Assembly: GCF_017654505.1 (NCBI RefSeq)
Contig: NC_054538.1
Location: 61,228,184 to 61,292,183, forward strand
Source: Polyodon spathula
Lineage: Eukaryota; Chordata; Actinopteri; Acipenseriformes; Polyodontidae
Direction of reading: 5' to 3'
DNA: 64,000 bases
How positions within the stretch are numbered: position 1 is the stretch's first letter; each line of letters begins with the position of its first letter. Shown here in pieces: positions 25,140 through 36,928 of the stretch. Position numbers and translations under genes: made by a program. Below the pieces are notes generated by a model. That model did not search any database, was not told where the DNA came from, and saw only the letters and a program-made list of their open reading frames with translations.

Positions 25140-25892
25140 TATTTATTTTATTGTGAAGCTAACATGTGGATTGTAATGTGTACAGAATGTATGGTAGGAT
25201 TGTACTTTCCTGCAGGAAGGTATATTTTGTATTGAAAGGGGGTGGAAGCCATGTTCAAGGATTGCATTTTTTCTTTTTTTTTTAAACAGTATATATGTTT
25301 TTTTCTGTCTGATTCTTCGTTCACACACCATTACCCCCACCATAACCCACCACCACCTCACAGTGCAAGGGGCTTCAGTTTTAAAGCATTGTTTAATTGT
25401 ATAGAAAGGGATATGCTATTGTACTTTTATTTACATATGGTTTCTAAACCAAAGCTTGCTTGACAAAGTAGGACGTCGGTGACTTACGCCAAACTAAAAG
25501 ACACTGCAATGCTTACATAAACTTAAAAATATTATTTATTCACTCCCCCCCCCCCCCCATGTAAAGTTGAGTCGACAGTACCTTAAGGTTAATCGGTCCC
25601 CTTTGTTGTGTTCATGCTGTACGCAGACAATCCTTTCATTCTGGAAAAGGGGAGGTGGTTGTGTGAACTCTGTCGGATCTGGGGGAGGGTTTGTCTGCTG
25701 TTTTGAAAGAATGCTGTATTTGTTTCACAGACCCTGGAGCTGTGCCTTTGTCTATGCAATATTAGCAACATATTCATCTGGAAAAAAGAATAGATTACTG
25801 TATTCAGAAGGTATGGACTGTAGTACAAAAAAAAAATGGAACAGATGTACATGAAATTCAAGCAGTCTTACTTTTGTAGTTTTATATTATAC

Positions 25893-25912
25893 AATAAACT
25901 GTAAAAAATAAA
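25893..25912 (+). promoter_or_regulatory. SERTAD2: Tandem polyadenylation signals of SERTAD2
   Basis: AATAAA at 25893-25898 and again at 25907-25912, followed by a TG/T-rich stretch (GAGTGTTTGTATTGCTCTTT) that resembles a downstream element. Cleavage would be expected near 25915-25930. Confidence 0.7.
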
Positions 25913-25929
25913 TGAGTGTTTGTATTGCT

Positions 25930-25931
<2 letters not shown>

Positions 25932-25980
<49 letters not shown>
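25932..25980. repeat. (TA)n microsatellite
   Basis: Twenty-four TA units directly downstream of the SERTAD2 poly(A) signals. Confidence 0.97.
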
Positions 25981-25985
<5 letters not shown>

Positions 25986-27122
25986 AATCATAGATTAGAT
26001 TTTTTATGAATTATGGAAAATGCAGGACTGGAGAATGGAGTAATTTTTCTGTTTATCCACTGAGTAGCTATAGTACAAACTTGCTAAATCGTGTGTGTTT
26101 TTAAGAAGACAACCAAACTTATTCCTCTTGTGACCTGAGATGCATTACAACCCTGGACTCCAGAAGTCTAAGCTAGAACCTTACTTGTGGCACTTTCTCA
26201 CTTGTGTTTTATCTAGTTTGGACATCTACCGCAACAGTCCATTTGTCCATTTATGCCACTTCTAGCATTAGGTAAAAGTATCCGAAACTGTCAAGTCACA
26301 GGGTGTTTTGTTTTAACCCTTTTTGGTCTAGAGATTAAAATTAGAGTAATGTCCGTCTTCCCTGTGCTCAAAGAATAAAAAAAATGTGGGGAGAGAAAGG
26401 GTTAGCTGGTTTAGTTTCACCCAACGTGACACATGGATGAGTCAGCCGCTTTCATCTGGCTTTGTCATTCTGCTCAAAAAGTTGTTAATTAGTTTGGTAA
26501 ATTTAGACACTGCTGAAAGAAATGAACAATTAATGTTAATTGGGGTAACAAACACACTGACAATGGTATCATGAATGTTTTAAATATTGTGATCACTTCT
26601 AAAATATATTTGTTATCAAATTAAGAAAGTTGTATTGTTTGCACAGAGAGAAAGGTTGTGTGCGTGTGTAAAAGCTAGAGTAGTGCCTATGTATTTTTAA
26701 CTGTCATAGCCCGCTATCCTTTTTTAGACTTTTTCGGTCTCGTCGCCTCAGTACATACATTAGCTTCCCAAGTTACGAACTCCTTACTTACAAACAGTCA
26801 AACAAACCCATCCCCTGGCTCCTGGCTACTAGTAAAAGAAAGATGCAACAATCAGAAACAGGACAATTTACCAGTTAAACAGAGTTCACGTGACTTACCT
26901 TCTATTCCTCAGCCCTTCTACTGAAGAAAAGTGTGACCATTTATTTTTTACAGTACACATACAGTCAATAGTTAGAAGTTGTTGCATAGAAACATCCTTA
27001 ACTTCTACTGTGGTTTTTACTGTAGATAATTGTATTTGTTTGAATAGAATATTCCTGTAGCAGTATACATATTTTTATCTGGATGCATCATAGGCTGGGC
27101 ATGGAGAACATCCAGACCCTTA

Positions 27123-27873
27123 TGCCTCTTTTCCACTGTACAACCAAGCTGCGCCAGGGCCGTACCGAACCCTCACGGTGGAAAAGAAAAAAGGTTTTAA
27201 AAATATGATTTGTCAAATATATGCCGGTTTAGGGAAAGTTGTTGTTTTCTAGTTTTTTTCTTTGAGTGCTTAAGAAAAAAAAAAAAGAAAAGAAAGATGC
27301 TCCAAGAGTGCAAGGAGAGCCATGGTTGCATGCATGGTACAGTATTTAGTTTGACTATTTTTGTAAATACTTTTAGAATTTATTTATTTTTATTAATATA
27401 GCAAAGGTGAAGGATAAGACATTTGGTATAATTTTGTGTTTTTGAGTGTGTGTTAAGTGTACTGTACTGGTGGTTTATGTCCATTTGCATCAACTCGTCA
27501 GAAATTTGGACATAAACTTTTTCATTTCTGATGCATGACTCCAGATCTTCCTGAACACTTCTATCTCCCCACAGAGAAACTAGAGCCTGCACTTCCTCAG
27601 CGTCCCAAAGCTGTACTTTTCTCTCATCACACTCTCTGCCTGCCATGTTTGTTGTTTATCTTTCTGGAATGTACTGACTGATGCAATGTAATGACAAAAA
27701 TCTTTAATCCCGCCCCTGGCTCGGCTCGGCTCGCAGCCGGATTCAGATGTCTTGTGAGGCTGGAGTTTCATAGTTTGGGTCTCACTCAGTTGGACAAGTA
27801 GCCAGTGGAGAGCCACCCATACCCAAACTGTACCGAGCCCTCACAGCTCGGATGTGCCAGTGGAGAAGGGGCA
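27123..27873 (-). mobile_element. PIF/Harbinger-type DNA transposon, internally deleted, with TTA target duplication
   Basis: Inverted ends TGCCTCTTTTCCACTG (27123 on) and, on the other strand, TGCCCCTTCTCCACTGG (27873 inward) match closely. They are flanked on both sides by TTA (27120-27122 and 27874-27876), the target duplication typical of PIF/Harbinger. The interior keeps part of the accessory Myb/SANT-like gene on the minus strand. No DDE transposase is visible, so this 751-bp copy would be non-autonomous. TIR-flanking sequence also contains repeated ACCGA[AG]CCCTCAC near both ends, a longer imperfect inverted repeat. Confidence 0.85.
27476..27646 (-). pseudogene. Harbinger Myb/SANT-like DNA-binding protein, N-terminal remnant
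   Basis: Starts MAGRECDERKVQLWDAEEVQ and continues ALVSLWGDRSVQEDLES and RNEKVYVQISDELMQM. This is the pattern of the trihelix/Myb-like (MSANTD) domain of Harbinger accessory proteins, with a conserved Trp near the start and the W-x-D/E-x5-L-[IL] spacing. After about residue 57 the frame continues into AT-rich unrelated sequence, so the third helix and the rest are missing. It lies inside the Harbinger element whose ends and TTA duplications are visible. Not expected to be functional. Confidence 0.7.
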
Positions 27874-28004
27874 TTATTCCTTCTGTACCAAGACAGTGCC
27901 TGGTGGTGATCAAAGCCAAGACTTGCAGGGCAGTCAGTGGCATATTTAACATCATTTTCTTAGCCAGTTAAAAGGAAGACAGATCAGAACATTTTTTTAA
28001 TTTG

Positions 28005-28262
28005 TAATAATATCTTTATTTTTATATAGCACCTTTCATAGTGGACCACCATCACAAAGCGCTTTACAGAGGTAGGCTGTGAACACTGCATTATATGCAG
28101 AGTCACTTACAACAGGGCATTGATTTAACATCTCATCCACAGGATGAAGCACAAGGAGGTTAAGTGACTCTCTCATGGTCACACATACAGTGAGTCAATG
28201 GCAGAGGTGGGATTTGAACTGGTGACCTTGTTACAAGCCCTGGACTTTACCCACTGTCCCCT
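28005..28262 (-). repeat. tRNA-CORE SINE (MIR-like), minus orientation
   Basis: Read on the minus strand it has a degenerate tRNA-like head with a B-box relative (the complement of GGATTTGAACTGGTG), a CORE-like block (complement of TTAAGTGACTCTCTCATGGTC) and a 3' tail containing GTAAAGCGCTTTGTGATGG-like sequence and CTATATAAA. The same parts in the same order occur in the plus-strand copy at 49826-50078, so the two are copies of one SINE family. The copy is eroded. Confidence 0.75.
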
Positions 28263-29183
28263 GGCATGATATGCACCGATTGTACTGAATGCATTGCTGT
28301 TTATAAGCATTGTCTTACCACTGAAATACACACAATAGGAAAGTATCTAAATGGATATGTGCAGACAATACCATCTATATCTCATAAATATCTAAACAAA
28401 CCATATTATCCTTAATATTTGCTTTTCAAGACACAAACAGCATTCTGAAATTGAATGATAGAAGTATTTAATACTACTGTTTGCAGTACATTATTTAACA
28501 ATAACATACAGTATTTGCATGATGACCAGATTGCAAAAACAATGATCAGTCAGTGTGAAAACACACAAAAAGTTGAATTCTTGTCCTTTCTTTGTTGTAT
28601 GTCAGAAATAAAAGCCTTGTGTAACGGTAATACCGGTTTCTGATAAAGTGACCTTCAATACTTGATGGTAATCCATTCCGTGCAGCTCCCTGAGCATCGT
28701 TCTGGTCTACACAGCTTGCTCACCACATGAATTCAGTCTTTGATTAATTGCCTTCAAGTGTGGCAATCCTCTGCAGCTGCTGTCTTCCTTAGCACTCACC
28801 AGCTGCAGGAATTGGTGATTATCTAGTAGGAGGTTTTCCATTTTTTAAGATGAGTGACATTATTTCTCTTTAAGATGCGAGACATAAGATTGATGACAAA
28901 ACTGCTTATCTCAGTTTTAAAACAAAAATTCTACCACCAGCACATGAACAAAACAAGAATGCCTGAAGATCTAACGTTTTATCTGCAGTAGACAGGTAGA
29001 AATTGGTGAAACAGCAGAATACCTCAAAGCACTAGAAAAACTATAAGCGACTTAAATTTAGTAAGAATGGCCTTAGTTTCATGCCTTGTGAGGGATGTTA
29101 GGTTGTCTTCAGAAAGTACAGGCTCTTGACTGAGGAGGTAATCATTCAACTTCACCCTCCAAGAACTCTAGTGAGTGAGTACT
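28263..29183. other. Intergenic DNA, nothing recognised
   Basis: AT-rich, with no long frame, no strong splice pair and no identified repeat. The last five bases, GTACT, are the left target duplication of the solo LTR. Confidence 0.5.
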
Positions 29184-29801
29184 TGACACAATGACGGCCG
29201 AAGTGGGCGGCGTCAGAACCAGGAAGGAATGAATCCACAAAACAGGACGGATGAAATAAAATGATGAAGACGCTTGCTTGCACCGGTTTATTGTAAATAA
29301 AAGGTTTAAACAAACAGAAACAGGACACGGCACTCCACGCCAAAATAAATAGATACACAAAAACTGACTATACAGACAAACATGGTGAGCAGATAAATAA
29401 ACAAATATCGTGCTGGTCCCACCAGCACGCAATGTAATTGTTGACAAATTATTTCTCCTCCTCTCTCTCCCCCCCCGTTCTCCATTCACCGAACACCCAA
29501 CGACAAGTATGTGAAAACGTGCATCTATATATACTGTTGTGCTGGGATTCAATTACTAATTAATTATTCACTTGAATCCCAGCACGTGAATTAATTATGT
29601 GCAACCTCGTGCTCACATATTAAATACTTTAAATGTACGTGAAGTGATGTACAATCCCGTGCCTAAATACAAATATACATTTTAAACACTCGTGTTACAC
29701 AGACCCGTTTATATCCCGTGTACCAATGACTATACACGAACATTTAACAAACCACACGCAACATAACAGATAATATACACAGGGGCGGGCACTTTGTCAC
29801 A
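29184..29801 (-). mobile_element. Solo LTR of an LTR retrotransposon, with 5-bp target duplication
   Basis: On the minus strand it begins TGTGACAAAGTGCCCG and ends CATTGTGTCA, the TG...CA ends of an LTR. Both flanks carry GTACT (29179-29183 and 29802-29806), a 5-bp target duplication of the size made by gypsy-type integrases. Within, in minus orientation, lie a TATATATA promoter element near 29527-29534 and an AATAAA signal near 29292-29297, in the expected U3-to-R order. No internal coding region flanks it, so it arose by recombination between the two LTRs of a full element. Confidence 0.88.
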
Positions 29802-30750
29802 GTACTGTACAATTTTTTTGTAATAATATATGCCACCCCCCCCCCCCCCCCCCAGCTTAAAAGCTGAAGCTTAAAAATGTAAAAAAAAAAAAAAAAAACT
29901 TGCTTTACAATTTTTACATTTTTCCAATGTTACCATCCTTCAATTGTTTAAATTGAACACTCTTGCCCTACAATTTCTGTCTGTTATGTCACCATGTATT
30001 ATAACAAATAACATACACCAAAACTGTACATTGGCTGTAAGGCTATAATTCTATCTCAGGTTTCTGGTGACATTGATACAGTAAATCACTTGAGCTAGCA
30101 CTCTCATGGTTTATATGTCACTAGAAATCCTTGATAGTATTACAGTGTTGTTATGCACTGTTGGGTATGCATTATTACTTATATTATTATTATTATTATT
30201 GCAATGGCACTCATAACTAATGAAAAACGCACAGAATTACACATCATAAGCTTTGCCATTGGTCAGGTACATGGTAATTGTCTGTGGCCAAAAAGGGCAT
30301 CAAGTCCAATGAGAGGGGAGGCCACTCTATGGTGCTTTGCATATGAATCACCCTGTATATGCTATGGACTTAACAAGCACCTACTGTCTATTACATTGTA
30401 AATTGTCTTACGGCTAACTGATCCAGGGCTTATACAATGCACACATGACTGCAAGACCCTTCTCGTGGTTCAAAACGTTTTAATAATAATGTGCCCACTA
30501 ATTGATTTCCTAATAGTTTCTAATGAAGCAGAGATTGGCTCACACAGAAAGAAGAATGGTTTTATTTATTAATTCTTCTGTCTGGAACCCTCACTATACT
30601 GGGTTAGATTGGGGCTACTTGACTTATTTGCAGTTAATGCTCCAGTGGGCTTTTCTACTGGAAACTGTTCCAAACTAAAATCCACCTCACATTCCATTGA
30701 AAATGTTTTTAAAGACTAGGAGCCAAGTCTTTTTTTCTCAGTTACATTAC

Positions 30751-30751
<1 letters not shown>

Positions 30752-30824
<73 letters not shown>
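30752..30824. repeat. Long (TA)n microsatellite
   Basis: About 36 TA units, followed to 30920 by degenerate TATATATC-rich sequence that looks like decayed parts of the same array. Confidence 0.97.
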
Positions 30825-30826
<2 letters not shown>

Positions 30827-32456
30827 CAATATATATAAATATTAATTCATATAGTTAATTCTATATATATATCTAATTATCAATGATTAGTATATATCTA
30901 TATATATATATCTATATATATAACATGTTGTATATTTCTTCTCTGATATTTCCCCATCTACATCAAGTATGTATTTCTTTATTTGTGTATTTGTGTCTGA
31001 TATCACAAACGCACACCCTTAACCAATCCTTTTTTTTTAACAGAATTCCAGAACCATGGTAAGATTTCCACAGTTCTCAGGAGATAAATTTAATTCTCAT
31101 GTACACGGAAACAGTTTGGGACTTAGAAAAAACAATCCGAGGAGGATCTTGAATTACAGTGTTAAAGAATTTCTAGAGCCAAGCTGATATTACTGTTAAT
31201 GTGACTGCTTGTGTAACAGACTTCTAATCTTTCCTCCAGCCATTGCAGCTCTCAACAATAGTGTATATATTTCTGAACAAAAGCTGTTTAGAGATAAAAA
31301 ATAAAATAAAATAAAATATGCGATCATCTGAAGAAATTTGAAATATACTGAAATAACCAAGTAACCCTTCACATAACCATGGTAAAGCCATATTTTATAT
31401 TTGTACTGTACCATATTAGTGTTGCTCATTCTGTAAATACCATCTGCTATGCTGGGTTATATTGAAGAACAATTACACACATTTATTTGGTTGTTATTAT
31501 TTTCATCCAAGAGAAATACGAAATTGATTATTATCACTACCAAAAGGGAACAATCTGTCACTATACCTTGGTACTGAAAATATTTCTCAACAAAATGTAA
31601 TCATGCTGCTTCACAAAAGTACCCCAGGGTAAATAATACAATGTATTGGAAAACTAAAGATAAATTTTACATGGATTGTCTTTTTCTTTTGGATATGATG
31701 TTATTGACAAGATCTATAATTTCGCCTTTATGATGACACAGGGTGGACACACACACATAACATTTAATGAATTTTCTAAAGATTATTATCTCAGCATCTT
31801 GACATTTCAATTTGGTTAGAGACATCTAGCTTGGGATTTCATCATAATAATTAGTTTAATTTTCAGTACAGGTTTCCGGTGAGCTGATGTGATTCAATGT
31901 AGGTGAACTCAGTTGAAGAAATTAAAGAGCTGGTGACATACTTTAAGGAAAGACATCTCTGGCCCATTCAGAGCAGGCCTTTGAGCAAATTAAACCGAGG
32001 TCCTTCAGCAGGAAACTACTTCATTATACCTGTAAAATCCAATATAAATCCAGAGTAGCCGTCTGTTAAAGATACACATCATTTTTCGATTAATAATTGG
32101 AATAACACCTTCAAGGTTAAACTACTCAAGATGCCCAAGAAGCATTACATATCATTTTAATTTTGACATTTTCCTCACTAATGTATGTAGTTGTCAATCA
32201 TTCTGAGTGGTTTGGGGTTCTGTAGTTCCAATGTTGGGTTTTAATATTTTTCTCTAATTCTGCGTTTACTTGGCTTTGAACGTGCTGCCAGTGTAAACAA
32301 GTATTGGTTCCCCCTGAATATTGTTTCCCCTACATGCATGTTTGTTATTTATGGTTGTGAAATGCTACTACATGTGAGCAATCTTTTCAGGATGTTGTCA
32401 TGAATTATTGTCTGTGAGACCGGATCTGTCACAGGGAACTGGATGGTACAAGTTTA

Positions 32457-32494
32457 AGGTTAGGGCTAGGGTTACAGTTAGGGTTAGGGTTTAG
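32457..32494 (+). repeat. Degenerate telomere-like (TTAGGG) tract
   Basis: Five GTTAGGG/GCTAGGG-type units with two variants (GTTACAGTTAGGG). This is too short to be a telomere remnant of consequence; such short interstitial tracts occur widely in vertebrates. Confidence 0.7.
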
Positions 32495-33744
32495 TTGAAA
32501 GTGCATGGACATGGACTTATATGCAAATAAAGATTACTTTGTTACAAAAAAATAAGGGGGTACAAATATTCGTAAGGGGAGCCAATATTCCCGAATATTG
32601 GTTCCTAGGAAGAAGTAATATTCTCTGACACTGACACTGAACAGACTTTTTCATTCCATTCAAATCATGTGACATGTGACCTTTCAAACACCTGTTCTCT
32701 GTCTATATAAATGTAGAGTAAGTGGGGCTGGCAGAGTTGAACATTCACATTGTCAGTTGATTTAAATGGAAAGGAGAAGGCTGTTCAGTCCTGACAATCA
32801 AAGCCAGGCAGATTTAGATTTACATTGTAACAGTTCAATATGGGAGCAACATAACCTGTGAACGATTGCAAGCACCATAAAATAGTAAATGAGAGGTAAA
32901 AAAAAGAAATTTGAAGACATTTATAGCCACTTACTAATATTTAATGATGAGATGCAAAAAATACATTGTGCAACTCTGGTCCTAGCATGCTATTCCAGGC
33001 CTTTAGATGCCTAATTCAATAATTAGATGCTTTAGGACCTGTTTACAGGGTTAATTGATTTAATTGAATTATTAAGGATATTGCTGGACAGGAATTTCTG
33101 AGATGCCTACCCCCTGGGCTTGACTGACAAAATAATACTGATTGCCAAAAACCAATAACACGTCAATATTATCATTGGCAGCGTTACAATTCAGAAACAA
33201 GAGCAGTCAAAGCGAGAGCAACATAATTTCCAGCACTAGATCTGCTGTAAACTGCTGTTCTCTACACCTATGTAAGAAACATGTACACAGGAGCAAGACA
33301 AGCTCTTCAACTCAGTCACACCCAGTCTTTAATTCTGAGCTTCTCGAGGAGTCCTCTGCTTGATGAAGTTTAATAACAGTGACTCTGGAGTAATTAAGAA
33401 GCTGTTACTCTCGAACTAATGAATACAGTGAATAAGGGATTGTTTCAGTTTCTGAAAATAAGGGATAGAGTTGCCAAAATTGCTTTTTATTATCCATCCC
33501 CCTGCCTTTTTGTAATGTTGACAATTACCCTGAGCTCTGCTGTGCTAATATTGATCTGTATTAATTCCCCTGTATTTTTCTATCATGCTTTCAGCTAAAT
33601 TCAACCCTGGCTGTGGACTGTTATGTGACTGTCCGCTCTTTGATGTTCTCATTTCAAAATGTCATGTGATGTCATGAATTTTTGACAGTGTAAGTGGGTA
33701 AGTAGATAAAAACAGCTTTAAAAGGCACTTCTGTATTTGAAATA

Positions 33745-33776
33745 AGGGCAGGGGCAGGGGCACGGGCAGGGGCACC
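33745..33776 (+). repeat. GGGGCA minisatellite
   Basis: Five copies of a GGGGCA/CGGGCA hexamer in an otherwise AT-rich region, with enough G-runs for a G-quadruplex. Confidence 0.85.
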
Positions 33777-34072
33777 GCTTGTTAATTTTAAGGACAATAC
33801 ACATTGATGATGCAGATCTGTCATCTCTCCCTTATTTTGTCATTTTCTGTCATACTCTCCTGTTTTCTGGACAATTCTTCCAGACAACTCCCGGGACTGG
33901 ATTTTCTCCCATAGTTTTGCTCAAAACTCTAGTGTTAAACACCTTTATGTCAGCAAACCTTTCATTTCTGCAAAAGGCACGCACTACCCAGAGGAGCCCT
34001 GTGGCAGGCATGCTCACATAGTTGACCATAATACGATGGCTGCATGTGCGCTAAGACCACCTTGTCTGGTAA

Positions 34073-34078
<6 letters not shown>

Positions 34079-34137
<59 letters not shown>
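34079..34137. repeat. (AT)n microsatellite
   Basis: About 29 AT units. It gives the poly-Tyr-Ile frame on the minus strand. Confidence 0.97.
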
Positions 34138-34141
<4 letters not shown>

Positions 34142-34404
34142 AAAGCTCTTGGACCACAGCTAGTCTCACAAAGAATGTAAGCAATTTGGAAAAAAATATT
34201 TTTTATGAAAGATGACTTTGATGCAGGAGTGATTTTAACAGTGGGACATGGGAGCAAGAATGATGATTACTTTTCACAAGATTAAAAAATGTTTCCTCCT
34301 ATGTTACTGTTATACGGGGTATTTAAGCTGGACAGGCTAGGTCCATAATCCCATTTATGTATTGATTGTGCGTATTTTTGTCTCCTGTCTTGACATAATT
34401 TCAA

Positions 34405-34799
34405 AGAGAGTTACACTAGGAGCTCTTAAAATAAACAAGTCCCCTGTGCCAAATGAGATCCTCCCAGTAGTACTCAAAGAAATTAAAGAAGTTATTTACA
34501 AACCTCTAACCAAGATCATGCAACCATTCTCTAGAGACAAGGGTTGTGCCGACAGACTGGAGAATTGAAAACTTAATACCGATCCACAAAAAGGGAGACA
34601 AAACTGAACCAGGTAACTACAGACCAATAAGCCTGACTTGTATTATATGTAAACTTATGGAAACTATAATAAGATCCAAAATGGAAAGTTACCGATATGG
34701 TAACAGTATCCTGAGAGACAGTCAGCATGTGTTTAGGAAAGGGAGACTGTGTCTAACTAACCTGTTTGATTTTATTGATAGATGTAGATATCGTTCTGC
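34405..34799 (+). mobile_element. CR1/L2-like LINE fragment, reverse-transcriptase fingers region
   Basis: Two overlapping frames give an RT N-terminal core: a KSPVPNEILPVVLKEIKEV piece, then ENLIPIHKKGDKTEPGNYRP and ISLTCIICKLMETIIRSKME, then DSQHVFRKGRLCLTNLFDFID. PIHKKGD...NYRPISLT is the conserved RT block 1-2 of LINEs. A frameshift separates the first and second pieces near 34555, and the fragment stops at about 34799, where unrelated sequence begins. The active-site block is not present. It may come from the same family as the 8525 copy, which has the downstream half. Confidence 0.85.
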
Positions 34800-35760
34800 C
34801 TGGTGTTGATGGCAGTGTAATGCTGGCTGCAGGAATCAGCTTATTTTGCCTCCCCAGTGCATCAGCACACACAACGGCTGCAATGCTGGCTCCGGGGATC
34901 AACCACAGTGCAGTCTCCCGAGCGCATCAGCATGACAACCGTCTGGATTGAGCTAAGTAGGGTACATCTCTGGGGTGTTCAAGTGGGCACCTTCTATCCT
35001 CTGTGTTTTCATCGACCAGCCCACAACACCTCAAGAGGGCTCAACAGTGACTCTGGCATCCAAGCATCACCCCCCTCCGTCCCCCACTCAACTCAGCTCA
35101 GCTTACTTACCCGTATATCAGCGTTGCTTTCTTTCTATTGTGCTTGAGATCCCCATCCAGAATCTTTCCGTCTCAACTACAGACAGTTGCTGCTCCTTTC
35201 TGCTGCTTCAGATAAGTTCTTCACTGTGCGACACAACTCTTGGCAACTGAACCCGACATCTCTGAGAAACCAGGTTGTAGAGTGTGCCACAAATCCTCAA
35301 CAACCACTGGGTAAACTTAGACTCTCCATCCTCACTGTTCCACTTCAGCAGCTAGTTGAGCATATCGAAGTTTCTTCCTCTCATATGCCTCATCCACAGC
35401 ATCCTCTCATTGCACTGTTAACTCTACTAAATGAACAAGGCATACTGATCCAGATCATAAGACAATGTCTGGTCGAAGGTTAGTGGTGGCAAATTCAGGT
35501 GGAAATTCCTGGACGGAGGAATATTGTCTTTTGTGTTGAAAGTTATTGGTCAGGTTACACTTGTCTTCCAGTGCTAAGGCCAAACATCGCAGCACCATGG
35601 CTCCAAGTAAACCGTCCTTGGCTAAGACCCACCTTACATCCTGTCAAAATGTGTCTAAATGTTGCAGATGATGAACACAAAGGACATGAGGGAACCTCAC
35701 CTGTGGTGATGGGAAAATGCTTGTTGTCTAACTTCACCAACACGAACTGTGTCCTTTAGA
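34800..35760. repeat. Unassigned retroelement-like sequence with a zinc-knuckle-like C-terminus on the minus strand
   Basis: Higher GC than its surroundings and open in long stretches on both strands. The clearest signal is on the minus strand at 35555-35743: SCPLCSSSATFRHILTGCKV followed by GLSQGRFTWSHGAA. This CxxC...HxxxxC plus GR[FY]xW pattern resembles the Cys/His zinc-binding region found after the reverse transcriptase in some non-LTR elements. The rest (34800-35490) has no domain I recognise. It abuts the LINE fragment ending at 34799, so one element was inserted into or joined to the other. Confidence 0.5.
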
Positions 35761-36480
35761 TTCCCATCATACCATGTCCCATACAGCGGTGTGTATCACT
35801 CGTAACTCTAATCCCCAGGTTTGACCCGCAACCAAAAGTGCAGGTTTACAAACACCCACACTAAACACGAAACAAGTGCAAGACAGGGAGTGAAATTAAG
35901 TGCTAGTGGTGATTACAGTGATCTGTGAAATAATGGGGTGAAAAGTGATGTCCGGGTTAATGTTGGCTTGTACTCCAGCTCCGGATCGTGTTACTGATCT
36001 ACCAAGTCTACAAAGACAAACAACAGTTACAGCCAACACAAAACAAACACAAAACAAACACTCCCAATTCTCAGCAATACGTTTACTCCTTTTAGGTTAA
36101 CTCCAACCATTTTCAAAGGAGCAGATTACTTTGCTACTCTCCTATTTTATACCCTCGTTCATGACCCCTTGGTTAACGAGCGCATCTCCTTCTCCAAATC
36201 GCGGATGCCACACCATTTCCTGTTCGGCTCATTGAGTTCTGGTACCGTTGCTCAGTCCCTTTTCTAGCCGGCTGACTTCCACCTACCCACAGGAATAAAG
36301 TGTCATGTTTTAGTCCAGGGTATTCTTCTCTCTTTATCTAGTACCCTCTCAGATTGGGAGGGAGATCTAATCTCGTCATTTGAACTCTTACACCGTGTTA
36401 TCAACCATTCTCAAATTGAACATAGTAGGGATTCAAGGAATGCATGCACATGGATTAGGGCGTGGTTACCATGTAAAAAA
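35761..36480. repeat. Probable LTR or other non-coding repeat sequence, unassigned
   Basis: The stretch near 35790-36300 is GC-richer and differs in texture from the surrounding AT-rich DNA. It has no long frame. It lies between retroelement pieces and just outside the 3' side of the minus-strand gypsy pol. It could be an LTR, but terminal repeats and target duplications were not found. Confidence 0.3.
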
Positions 36481-36531
36481 CAAAAAGTACTGATTAGAGG
36501 AGAAACCTCAAAATGGAGCAAGCTTTTTAAA
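36481..36531 (+). mobile_element. Short LINE fragment
   Basis: Shares GTACTGATTAGAGGAGAAAC and the following CTCAAAATGGAGCAAG with the start of the LINE copy at 8525-8560, so it derives from the same family. Only about 50 bp remain. Confidence 0.75.
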
Positions 36532-36928
36532 CCAGACAACAAACACTATAGCTTTATAGCAGCGGTTCTCAAATTTTGGGGTACTGCAACCTCCTTCTAT
36601 CAACAAAAATTGCTTTGCGACCCCACTGCTCTGTGTTACTGCAGAATAGTTAGCATTGATAAGTAAAACATGTATTACAAGGGAAGATCAACAAAACAAG
36701 TCAGGGTCGGTGGTTTAGTTCTTCTAGACTGGTCAAACCTCAACTTCATACACGGCTGCTGGGCTTCTACTTGCACTCGTGTGGCTAAAAGGGCAGGTTT
36801 ACTCTTTGCAAATCTATAGGCGATCTAGAGGAAGTTGTAATTCTCTTCCCAGCATCAGTGATGCCAGAGACACCCCTGTAGTGTGCTTAGACGCTCAGAA
36901 GGGTAGATGAATTTGCAGAAGGGTTGCT

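Larger units (their letters stand above)
21850..25915 (+). other. SERTAD2: SERTAD2 3' untranslated region
   Basis: From the TGA at 21847-21849 the DNA runs AT-rich and T-rich without splice-like coding blocks to two AATAAA hexamers at 25893-25912, just before an (AT)n tract. Several stretches look constrained rather than random, for example the U-rich block near 22200-22420 and the block near 24340-24480. Mammalian SERTAD2 also has a 3' UTR of several kilobases, so this length is expected. It holds AU-rich ATTTA motifs and a Pumilio-type site at 25132. Confidence 0.75.
29807..34404. other. Intergenic DNA with microsatellites, no gene recognised
   Basis: Holds poly-C at 29837-29853, (TTA)n at 30180-30199, a long (TA)n at 30752-30824, a degenerate telomere-like tract at 32457-32494, a GGGGCA minisatellite at 33745-33776 and (AT)n at 34079-34137. 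The frames here are short and explained by low-complexity DNA. Confidence 0.55.

Noticed and set aside
32457..32494. Telomeric repeat array
   Set aside because: Only about five degenerate units; too short to mark a former chromosome end.
36560..36670. AGCGGTTCTCAAATTTTGGGG...GCGACCCC as a hAT MITE
   Set aside because: It resembles one end of a known MITE type, but no inverted partner or target duplication was found, so it is not listed as a feature.
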